Positions 1 through 5,699 of a DNA stretch of 5,699 nucleotides are shown here, in pieces. Origin of the DNA: Clostridiales bacterium. Lineage in GTDB: Bacteria > Bacillota > Clostridia > Christensenellales > Aristaeellaceae. A program made the translations under genes and the position numbers. The stretch is from assembly GCA_004557805.1 (NCBI GenBank), contig SFFS01000165.1:1-5699 (forward strand), given 5' to 3'. Within the stretch, counting starts at the first letter, position 1; each line of letters opens with the position of its first letter. The notes beneath the pieces are model-generated. The model was not told the DNA's origin, made no database searches, and saw only the letters and a program-made list of their open reading frames with translations.

Positions 1-167
1 CGCAAGCCTGCCGCCGCCCCGCTTGTGTCCGACGCGCAGCACTTAGGCCGCGAGAGCGAAATTATTTTCGTCAGTTCATTTTAAAAGTTTCCCAGTTTTA
101 ACGTGGCCCGGGTCCACGGCTCGCTTCCCAAATCCCCGACGATCCCCGTCGAAACCAGAACGCCCCC
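1..167 (-). ncRNA. ssrA: tmRNA (transfer-messenger RNA), 5' portion, 3' end outside window
   Basis: tmRNA enters stalled ribosomes with SmpB, adds a degradation tag to the nascent chain and releases the ribosome. Read leftward, the RNA begins near 167 with GGGGGCGTTCTGGTTTCGAC, the conserved 5' acceptor-arm and D-loop-like start of tmRNA. Next comes a PK1-like pseudoknot: stem CGTGG/CCACG (118-114 with 106-102), whose loop CCCGG (112-108) can pair with CTGGG (95-91). A tag reading frame ending in A-L-A-A and TAA follows at 75-43. The remaining pseudoknots and the 3' CCA-bearing half lie beyond position 1. The gene starts 22 bases after the smpB stop codon. I see no convincing promoter in that gap, so co-transcription with smpB and 5' processing is likely (inference). 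Identity is very secure; the exact 5' end is approximate. Confidence 0.95.
43..75 (-). other. tmRNA proteolysis-tag reading frame (TDENNFALAA, stop TAA)
   Basis: The mRNA-like part of ssrA reads ACT GAC GAA AAT AAT TTC GCT CTC GCG GCC TAA, encoding TDENNFALAA, ten residues like the E. coli tag ANDENYALAA. The A-L-A-A end is the usual recognition signal for ClpXP-type proteases. An in-frame TGA lies immediately before ACT, so translation cannot resume earlier in this frame. ACT lies 15 bases after the PK1 pairing and has the conserved A four bases upstream. The end of the tag is certain. The first residue (threonine instead of the usual alanine or glycine) is inferred. Confidence 0.85.
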
Positions 168-182
168 TCGTTCTGTACGGCC

Positions 183-194
183 GCTGACGTCAGC
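183..194. repeat. 12-base perfect palindrome over the smpB stop codon
   Basis: GCTGACGTCAGC is a perfect inverted repeat of six-base arms with no spacer. It covers the last sense codon and TGA stop of smpB and ends 16 bases upstream of the tmRNA 5' end. In RNA it would be a poor hairpin because it has no loop, and no T-tract follows it. A chance occurrence in GC-rich coding sequence is quite possible; a protein-binding site is speculative. Confidence 0.35.
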
Positions 195-651
195 CGTTTT
201 TCATCGCGCGCTCGATGTCGCGCTTTGCCGCGCGCTGCGCGGCATCGTCCCGCTTGTCGTGAAGCTGTTTGCCCTTGCACAGGCCCAGCTCCAGCTTCAT
301 TCTGCCGTCCTTGAGGTATATGCGCAGCGGAATGAGCGTATAGCCCTGACGCTGTACCTGCGAGGAAAGCTTGCGGATCTCGCTTTTGTGCATCAGCAGC
401 TTCTTGTCGCGCAGCGGATCCACATTGAAGATGTTGCCCTGCTCGTAGGGGCTGATGTGCATGCCGATCACCCACATCTCGCCGCCCTTGACCTGGCAGA
501 ATGCCTCCTTCAGATTGACGCGGCCCTGCCGCATGGATTTAACCTCCGTGCCGTGCAGTACAAGACCGCACTCGTAGGTCTCCTCCACAAAATACTCGTG
601 GCGTGCCTTGCGGTTCGCCGCAACCTGTTTTTCGCCGCGTTCGCGCGCCAT
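190..651 (-). CDS. smpB: SsrA-binding protein SmpB
   Basis: SmpB binds the tRNA-like domain of tmRNA and places it in the A site of ribosomes stalled on broken messages (known role). The product is 153 residues, normal for the family. Visible hallmarks are N-R-K-A-R-H-E-Y-F near residue 13, the G-T-E-V-K-S segment at 34-39, H-I-S-P-Y at 65-69, the barrel segment LIPLRIYLKDGRMKLELGL at 106-124, and the basic tail with G-K-x-x-H-D-K-R at 127-134, which is disordered in solution and enters the mRNA channel. The start is the ATG at 651, because GGAGGAGG lies six bases upstream; an in-frame upstream ATG at 681 would place the leader and ribosome site inside the gene. It has its own promoter, and ssrA follows after 22 bases, so the two partners are probably co-expressed. 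The rnr gene often found upstream in Firmicutes is not here; a J-domain gene takes that place. Confidence 0.97.
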   Translation of the reverse strand: MARERGEKQVAANRKARHEYFVEETYECGLVLHGTEVKSMRQGRVNLKEAFCQVKGGEMWVIGMHISPYEQGNIFNVDPLRDKKLLMHKSEIRKLSSQVQRQGYTLIPLRIYLKDGRMKLELGLCKGKQLHDKRDDAAQRAAKRDIERAMKNG

Positions 652-657
652 GGGTAT

Positions 658-665
658 CCTCCTCC
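658..665 (-). promoter_or_regulatory. smpB ribosome binding site
   Basis: GGAGGAGG lies six bases before the ATG at 651. It decides the start in favour of the 153-residue form over the in-frame ATG thirty bases upstream. Confidence 0.85.
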
Positions 666-683
666 GTTCAAAGCTGCGCATGT

Positions 684-712
684 ATTATAGCATATCCGGG
701 GCGCGGATGCAA
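684..712 (-). promoter_or_regulatory. smpB promoter, extended -10 type
   Basis: Leftward, TTGCAT (712-707) is followed after 17 bases by TATAAT (689-684), and TGC directly precedes the -10, making an extended -10 element. The -10 is a perfect match and the -35 matches three of six bases. Transcription would begin near 677, giving a leader of about 25 bases that carries the GGAGGAGG site. It would serve smpB and probably ssrA. Confidence 0.75.
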
Positions 713-716
713 ATAC

Positions 717-729
717 GGCGCGAAGCGCC
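717..729. other. Short GC hairpin after the J-domain gene, weak terminator candidate
   Basis: GGCGC-GAA-GCGCC forms a five-base-pair stem starting one base past the TAA of the J-domain gene. Read leftward it is followed by GTATTTG, a poor U-tract, so termination for that gene would be inefficient at best. Read rightward it is followed by TTATTTTAT, but no rightward gene lies upstream. It also sits just before the smpB -35 element. Confidence 0.4.
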
Positions 730-1266
730 TTATTTTATATGCGTCCGCCGCCTGGGATGCACGGCCCGCCGCGCCCAGCAGACCGCCCTACCGATGGGCG
801 TGCGCTGCTTGCGCATGCGCACGGCGGCCTCCAGCGCGCCCGCACGGAAAACCTCGTTCTGCGGCTCCAGCCGCACGGCGGCGCGATAGCTCGCATGCGC
901 GGCCTCAGCCTCTCCCATTTTGAGCAGCGCGGCCCCCTGCAGAGCGTACCATGCTCCGTCGCGCGCGGCGGAGCGGTTGAGCATGCGCAGCGCGCTGTCG
1001 TACATTCCGCGGGAAAAAAGCCGCTGCGCAACGGCGAACGCGTCGGGCAGTACGGTTATGGGTTCCTGCTGCCGCCGTACCAGCTTCATCGCTTCGGCAT
1101 AGGCGAGGTTCAGGCGCACCATCTGCGCCTGCGCCGCAGCCGTATCGGCGCGGTTCAGATCGGGATGGCACTTCTTCGCCAGCGCATGGTACGCCGCGCG
1201 GATTTCCTCCGCCGTACAAAGCCCTTTCAGGCCCAGCGCTGCAAACGGATCTTCCACCGCGCTCAT
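730..1266 (-). CDS. J-domain protein with TPR-like repeats
   Basis: The product is 178 residues. An N-terminal J domain (about residues 5-64) contains D-P-F-A-x-L-G-L, the Y-H-x-L-A-K-K helix and the invariant H-P-D at 34-36, which stimulates DnaK-type ATPases. A following region (about 74-140) has the pattern of two TPR-like helical pairs: A-x-x-L-F-S-R-G-M-Y-D-S-A-L, then A-W-Y-A-L-Q-G-A-A-L-L-K-M-G-E-A-E-A-A and ending L-E-P-Q-N. There is no Gly/Phe-rich linker, zinc-finger region or substrate-binding domain, so this is not DnaJ itself. The last 25 or so residues are strongly basic. The start at 1266 is chosen because an earlier in-frame ATG (1299) overlaps the -10 box and so precedes the likely transcription start, and GGGGAGGAGGG abuts the chosen ATG. 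The likely role is a specialised co-chaperone recruiting Hsp70 to a client held by the TPR region (inference from family). No signal peptide or membrane segment is evident. Confidence 0.88.
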   Translation of the reverse strand: MSAVEDPFAALGLKGLCTAEEIRAAYHALAKKCHPDLNRADTAAAQAQMVRLNLAYAEAMKLVRRQQEPITVLPDAFAVAQRLFSRGMYDSALRMLNRSAARDGAWYALQGAALLKMGEAEAAHASYRAAVRLEPQNEVFRAGALEAAVRMRKQRTPIGRAVCWARRAVHPRRRTHIK

Positions 1267-1277
1267 CCCTCCTCCCC
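1267..1277 (-). promoter_or_regulatory. Ribosome binding site of the J-domain gene, unusually close to the ATG
   Basis: GGGGAGGAGGG directly touches the ATG at 1266. The GGGGAGG part leaves four bases to the start, a short but usable spacing. No other purine-rich site exists for this gene. Confidence 0.7.
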
Positions 1278-1297
1278 GCTTTAACGGACGAAAAGGC

Positions 1298-1326
1298 ATT
1301 ATAGCACGAAAGCCCGCCGCGCGCAA
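1298..1326 (-). promoter_or_regulatory. Promoter of the J-domain gene, extended -10 type
   Basis: Leftward, TTGCGC (1326-1321) and a perfect TATAAT (1303-1298) are separated by 17 bases, with TGC before the -10. Spacing, the TTGC start of the -35 and the TGC extension are the same as in the smpB promoter. Transcription would start near 1291, about 25 bases before the ATG. Confidence 0.72.
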
Positions 1327-1341
1327 CCATGCGCCGCTTTC
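1308..1341 (-). other. Imperfect hairpin at the end of the 78-residue gene, overlapping the next promoter
   Basis: Six-base arms GAAAGC (1341-1336) and GCTTTC (1313-1308) are perfectly complementary. The 22 bases between them contain further GCGC pairing potential. It begins immediately after the TAA of the 78-residue gene. No U-tract follows, so a true intrinsic terminator is not shown. It covers the -35 element of the J-domain promoter and could slow or partly end readthrough. Confidence 0.3.
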
Positions 1342-1578
1342 TTACAGCGTAATACGCACTTCGTCGCCGCCGGCTGTCCGCACGTCCACCAGCACCATTC
1401 CGCGGTGCCTGCGGCTGCATTCCGCCAGCGCGTCCAGCACGGAGCGAAGCGCCTCCGCCTCCAGCTGCGGCGCGCAGCGCCCGATCAGCGCGCGCGCCCC
1501 TCCGGAATTTGCAAGCGAACAGGGAACCCAGAAATACAGCGGGAACGGCATCTCGTTCGACCTGATTTTAATTTTCAC
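1342..1578 (-). CDS. Small protein related to the C-terminal domain of the adjacent XRE regulator
   Basis: I do not recognise a named function. The 78-residue product starts at GTG 1578, one base after the TGA of the XRE gene, so the two are translationally coupled; GAGG lies nine bases upstream, inside the XRE gene. It has an N-terminal beta-like stretch (K-I-K-I-R, residues 2-6) running into V-P-C-S-L (18-22), a central helix (about 39-57), and a C-terminal strand motif LVDVRTAGGDEVRITL (63-78). The same order of elements, with P-x-S-L and LVxVxSxxGDxV, appears in the last 80 residues of the XRE protein. It therefore looks like a free-standing version of that domain without the DNA-binding part. 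No signal peptide, membrane segment or catalytic motif is evident. A role as partner or antagonist of the regulator is inference. Confidence 0.75.
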   Translation of the reverse strand: MKIKIRSNEMPFPLYFWVPCSLANSGGARALIGRCAPQLEAEALRSVLDALAECSRRHRGMVLVDVRTAGGDEVRITL

Positions 1579-1579
1579 T

Positions 1580-2071
1580 TCAGCTGACCTCGATCACGAC
1601 GTGGTCGCCTTCCGCCGAATCGACCTCGACCAGCCGCCCGAGCGCGCCGTTTTCTACCAGGCGGATCAGCTGCTCAAAATCGACGCCGGACAGATCGACT
1701 TTGCCGAACTTCATTTCGCCCACGGAAGAACCGGCGGCAAGCACCGCTTTGACGAGCGACATCGGCAGGTTGATCTTCACATGATCGCCGTCGACGGAAT
1801 CGACCAGCACGCGGAAGATCATTTCGTCGAGCGGCCTGCGCCGCTCCTCGGGCACGAGCGCCACCACAGGCGCGGCCTCGCGGCTGAGCAGCTCGTCGAT
1901 AGTCGTGCCGTACAGGTCGGCGATACGCGGCAGAAGCATGATGTCGGGGCAGGATGCGTCGTTTTCCCATTTGGAAACGGCCTGCGCCGTCACGCCCAGC
2001 GTTTCGGCCACGGCGTCCTGCGTAAGATTGTTCTTTTTCCGATAGAGGGTCAGCTTTTCACCAAGCGTCAT
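1580..2071 (-). CDS. XRE-family transcriptional regulator with C-terminal SHOCT-like/YvlB-LiaX-type domain
   Basis: The product is 163 residues. Residues 3-62 form a Cro/CI-type helix-turn-helix: L-T-Q-D-A-V-A-E-T-L-G-V at 16-27 and the recognition helix with A-V-S-K-W-E-N at 31-37, ending in Y-G-T-T-I-D-E-L-L. After a linker (63-83) the C-terminal domain holds VLVDSVDGDHVKINLP (88-103), P-M-S-L, an acidic helix D-F-E-Q-L-I-R-L-V-E-N-G-A (131-143), and LVEVDSAEGDHVVIEV (147-162). This matches, from memory of the family, the domain annotated as SHOCT-like or YvlB/LiaX N-terminal in clostridial proteins; the name of that domain is less certain than the HTH. The start ATG has an imperfect AAGGCGG site nine bases upstream. 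It shares a divergent control region with the acetyltransferase gene and is coupled to the 78-residue gene. Its ligand and targets cannot be read from the sequence; autoregulation is plausible. Confidence 0.9.
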   Translation of the reverse strand: MTLGEKLTLYRKKNNLTQDAVAETLGVTAQAVSKWENDASCPDIMLLPRIADLYGTTIDELLSREAAPVVALVPEERRRPLDEMIFRVLVDSVDGDHVKINLPMSLVKAVLAAGSSVGEMKFGKVDLSGVDFEQLIRLVENGALGRLVEVDSAEGDHVVIEVS

Positions 2072-2121
2072 TTTTGTTTACCGCCTTTATTGTTTTTTCC
2101 TTCAGCGCTTTCGGTGAGGCT

Positions 2122-2130
2122 ATTATAACA
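2122..2130 (-). promoter_or_regulatory. XRE gene promoter, extended -10 element
   Basis: Leftward TGTTATAAT combines a perfect -10 (2127-2122) with the TG extension. The expected -35 position (about 2145-2150) shows only a weak match in a T-rich run, so the extended -10 probably carries most of the recognition. Transcription would begin near 2115, giving a leader of about 44 bases. Confidence 0.65.
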
Positions 2131-2190
2131 GAAGCGCGGACGAAAAATGAAGCGAATAACAGTTTAGAAACATGGAAAAATCTTGAGCAT

Positions 2191-2220
2191 CGGTTGAAAA
2201 GGTTGTCAACCCGCGGTTGA
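2191..2220. promoter_or_regulatory. Cluster of GGTTG/CAACC half-sites, candidate operator
   Basis: The 30 bases contain CGGTTGA (2191-2197), GGTTG-T-CAACC (2201-2211) and TCAACC-CGC-GGTTGA (2206-2220, perfect six-base arms). The two CGGTTGA copies are 23 bases apart, close to two helical turns. The cluster lies about 15 bases upstream of the -35 position of the acetyltransferase promoter and about 65 bases upstream of the XRE -10 region. Direct repeats with dyads between divergent promoters are typical of operators. Which protein binds is unknown; the adjacent XRE regulator is the obvious candidate. Confidence 0.5.
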
Positions 2221-2235
2221 TCTCCCGGCGCGGGC

Positions 2236-2264
2236 TTTCCTCCCGCGCAGCCGTATGGTATAAT
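2236..2264 (+). promoter_or_regulatory. Promoter of the acetyltransferase gene, extended -10 type
   Basis: TGG directly precedes a perfect TATAAT (2259-2264). Seventeen bases upstream lies TTTCCT (2236-2241), a weak -35 with three of six matches. Transcription would begin near 2271, giving a leader of about 28 bases with an AAGG ribosome site. Confidence 0.65.
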
Positions 2265-2298
2265 CGCCGTGATATTCGCAGGAAAGAAGGCGCGCCGC

Positions 2299-2829
2299 AT
2301 GGACATCCGTCCGCTCGACCGGGAAGAATACGCAGGCTATTCCTTTCATGTAGAATACACGACCGCATGGTATTACGACGTGGACATACGCGAAAACGGC
2401 TTTCTGCTCGAGCGCAGGCCGTTTCCCGCGCCCGAGCGGCGTTCCTTTTCGGATACGCTCTTTTCCGAGTGGCTCGAAGACCCGGTGGCGTTCGGCGCGT
2501 TCGAGGGCAAAACGCTGCTGGGGTTCATTGAAGGCAGTCCCGAAGCATGGCATAACGTGTTCCGCATCAGCAACATCTATCTGAGCGAAGCGTGCCGCGG
2601 GCGCGGAATCGGTTCCGCGCTGATGACGCGCATGCTCGCCTGGGCGCGGGAACGCACCGCCTGCCGCGGCGTCGTGCTGGAAACGCAGACCTGCAACGAT
2701 CCGGCCATCCGCTTTTATAGAAAGCGCGGCTTTCATCTCTCCCGCATCGACGTGCGCGAATACGCCAACGACGACGCGGCGCGGAAGGAAGTCCGCATCG
2801 ACCTGTTTCTGCCGCTGGAAAGGACATAA
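2299..2829 (+). CDS. GNAT-family N-acetyltransferase, streptothricin-acetyltransferase-like
   Basis: The product is 176 residues and should transfer an acetyl group from acetyl-CoA to an amine. The GNAT fold is visible: a strand leading to motif A, N-I-Y-L-S-E-A-C-R-G-R-G-I-G-S-A-L-M (92-109), whose R-G-R-G-I-G at 100-105 is the pyrophosphate-binding loop. Then come V-V-L-E-T-Q (125-130), N-D-P-A-I-R-F-Y-R-K-R-G-F (133-145), and the end D-V-R-E-Y (151-155). L-E-T-Q-x-x-N-x-x-A-x-x-F-Y-x-x-x-G-F is the pattern I associate with SatA/Sat4-type streptothricin acetyltransferases, but many uncharacterised GNATs share it, so the substrate is not established. The ATG at 2299 is chosen: AAGG lies eight bases upstream, while an upstream GTG (2269) lies before the likely transcription start. 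No membrane segment is evident. The gene is divergent from the XRE gene, which may control it. Confidence 0.85.
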   Translation: MDIRPLDREEYAGYSFHVEYTTAWYYDVDIRENGFLLERRPFPAPERRSFSDTLFSEWLEDPVAFGAFEGKTLLGFIEGSPEAWHNVFRISNIYLSEACRGRGIGSALMTRMLAWARERTACRGVVLETQTCNDPAIRFYRKRGFHLSRIDVREYANDDAARKEVRIDLFLPLERT

Positions 2830-2844
2830 CGGCGCGCTGCGCCG
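2830..2844 (+). other. GC hairpin just after the acetyltransferase stop, no U-tract
   Basis: CGGCGC-GCT-GCGCCG forms a six-base-pair stem directly after the TAA. It is followed by C and a run of A, not T, so it does not fit a canonical intrinsic terminator. It might protect the 3' end or weakly impede readthrough into clpB. Confidence 0.4.
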
Positions 2845-2845
2845 C

Positions 2846-2863
2846 AAAAAAATCCGAAAAAAA
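2846..2863. promoter_or_regulatory. A-tracts upstream of the clpB promoter, possible UP element
   Basis: Runs of seven A (2846-2852) and seven A (2857-2863) lie 15 to 32 bases upstream of the -35 at 2878. The second run falls near the -50 to -55 region where the RNA polymerase alpha C-terminal domain binds. This is positional inference only. Confidence 0.35.
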
Positions 2864-2877
2864 CTTTCGCTATCCCC

Positions 2878-2906
2878 TTGCAAACGCCAGGGAGCTGTGC
2901 TATACT
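2878..2906 (+). promoter_or_regulatory. clpB promoter, extended -10 type
   Basis: TTGCAA (2878-2883, four of six matches) and TATACT (2901-2906, five of six) are 17 bases apart, with TGC directly before the -10. Transcription would start near 2913, inside the adjacent CtsR-like box. It has the TTGC -35 and TGC extension also seen at the smpB and J-domain promoters. Confidence 0.78.
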
Positions 2907-2911
2907 ATCAA

Positions 2912-2928
2912 AGTCAAAGAAAGACAAA
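2912..2928 (+). promoter_or_regulatory. CtsR-type operator of clpB
   Basis: AGTCAAA-GAA-AGACAAA is a direct repeat of heptads with a three-base NAN spacer. The known CtsR operator is (A/G)GTCAAA-NAN-(A/G)GTCAAA. The first heptad matches fully and the second differs at one base. It covers the predicted transcription start, so bound CtsR would block initiation or clearance. CtsR is the class III heat-shock repressor of clp genes in Firmicutes, which agrees with clpB being the next gene. No CIRCE (HrcA) element is visible. Confidence 0.82.
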
Positions 2929-2946
2929 GTTAATCCACAAAACCTC

Positions 2947-2954
2947 AAAGGAGG
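2947..2954 (+). promoter_or_regulatory. clpB ribosome binding site
   Basis: AAAGGAGG lies eight bases before the ATG at 2963 and selects it over the in-frame ATG at 2969, and over an in-frame GTG at 2897 that falls in the promoter. Confidence 0.88.
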
Positions 2955-2962
2955 CGGATATT

Positions 2963-5554
<2,592 letters not shown>

Positions 5555-5599
5555 AGGCGCGGAAGCCAGTCTCATACAGCCAGCAAAAAATCCCCCTGA
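5555..5599 (+). other. Short intergenic stretch after clpB without a recognisable terminator
   Basis: The 45 bases hold no GC hairpin followed by T residues. CCAGC (about 5580-5584) can pair with GCTGG (5604-5608) across 19 bases, which is too weak and lacks a T-tract. A run AAAAAATCCCCCT lies between them. No gene is seen here. Confidence 0.4.
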
Positions 5600-5699
5600 A
5601 ATAGCTGGGTGTACGTAAGACAGTATTGCGCTAAGATTGACGAAGCGGCACGAAACCGCATGGAGCTGATCGTGCCGGAGCTGGCGAAGCGAAACGGCG
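5600..5699 (+). CDS. Open frame running off the window, possible fragment of a TnpV-like mobile-element protein
   Basis: A frame opens after TGA at 5597-5599 and stays open for 33 codons to the window end. A possible GTG start is at 5609, without a ribosome binding site. The visible residues include A-K-I-D-E-A-A-R-N-R-M-E-L-I-V-P-E-L-A-K-R-N-G, an amphipathic helix. It resembles, from memory, the middle of TnpV, a small protein of about 120 residues carried on clostridial transposons (pattern I-D-x-x-A-x-x-R-x-x-x-L-V-x-x-x-A-x-x-x-G). The usual N-terminal half of TnpV is missing upstream, so if the assignment is right this is a truncated remnant. A chance open frame or an unrelated small gene remains possible. 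Confidence 0.4.

Noticed and set aside
98..690. Open frames on both strands overlapping smpB and the tmRNA 5' end.
   Set aside because: They overlap smpB in other frames or run into structured RNA, and have no supporting signals.
739..1284. Open frames of 60 to 181 codons on the plus strand opposite the J-domain gene.
   Set aside because: They lack start signals and recognisable motifs, and lie opposite a gene with a clear J domain, ribosome site and promoter.
2203..2208. TTGTCA, or TTGACA on the minus strand, inside the half-site cluster as a -35 element.
   Set aside because: No -10 box lies about 17 bases away in either direction; the nearest TATAAT boxes are about 50 and 75 bases off.
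2846..2863. Hairpin plus poly-A after the acetyltransferase as an intrinsic terminator.
   Set aside because: On the transcribed strand the hairpin is followed by A, not T; read leftward the T-run comes before the hairpin. Neither orientation fits a terminator.
2206..2883. A 225-codon minus-strand frame opposite the acetyltransferase.
   Set aside because: It is antisense to a gene with intact GNAT motifs, and would run across the divergent promoter region.

Overview
The window reads as chromosomal DNA of a GC-rich member of the Firmicutes, most likely class Clostridia. The basis is: smpB next to ssrA (tmRNA), a CtsR-type operator at clpB, strong purine-rich ribosome binding sites, consensus SigA-type promoters with extended -10 elements, and a small XRE regulator carrying a C-terminal domain of a type common in Clostridia. 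The species cannot be named from the sequence.

Layout. The left part (1 to about 2130) is transcribed leftward, in the order: XRE regulator (1580-2071), a translationally coupled 78-residue protein (1342-1578), a J-domain/TPR protein (730-1266), smpB (190-651), then the 5' half of ssrA (1-167, leaving the window). The XRE gene, the J-domain gene and smpB each have their own promoter. The right part (about 2259 to 5554) is transcribed rightward: a GNAT acetyltransferase (2299-2829), then clpB (2963-5554), each with a promoter. A divergent control region of about 130 bases (2128-2258) holds a cluster of GGTTG/CAACC half-sites. The last 100 bases hold an open frame that leaves the window and resembles part of a TnpV-like mobile-element protein.

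How the genes work together. The common theme is protein quality control. SmpB and tmRNA rescue stalled ribosomes and tag the unfinished products for proteolysis. ClpB, with the DnaK/DnaJ system, disaggregates proteins and appears to be under CtsR heat-shock control. The J-domain protein is a possible DnaK co-chaperone. The XRE/78-residue pair is a separate regulatory unit. Its less ordinary feature is that the small protein looks like a stand-alone paralogue of the regulator's own C-terminal domain.

Most of the window is ordinary housekeeping DNA. I did not find a clear new defence or mobile system. The points most worth checking are the XRE/small-protein pair, the tmRNA tag that seems to start on a threonine codon, the CtsR box at clpB, the half-site cluster between the divergent promoters, and the possible mobile-element remnant at the right edge.
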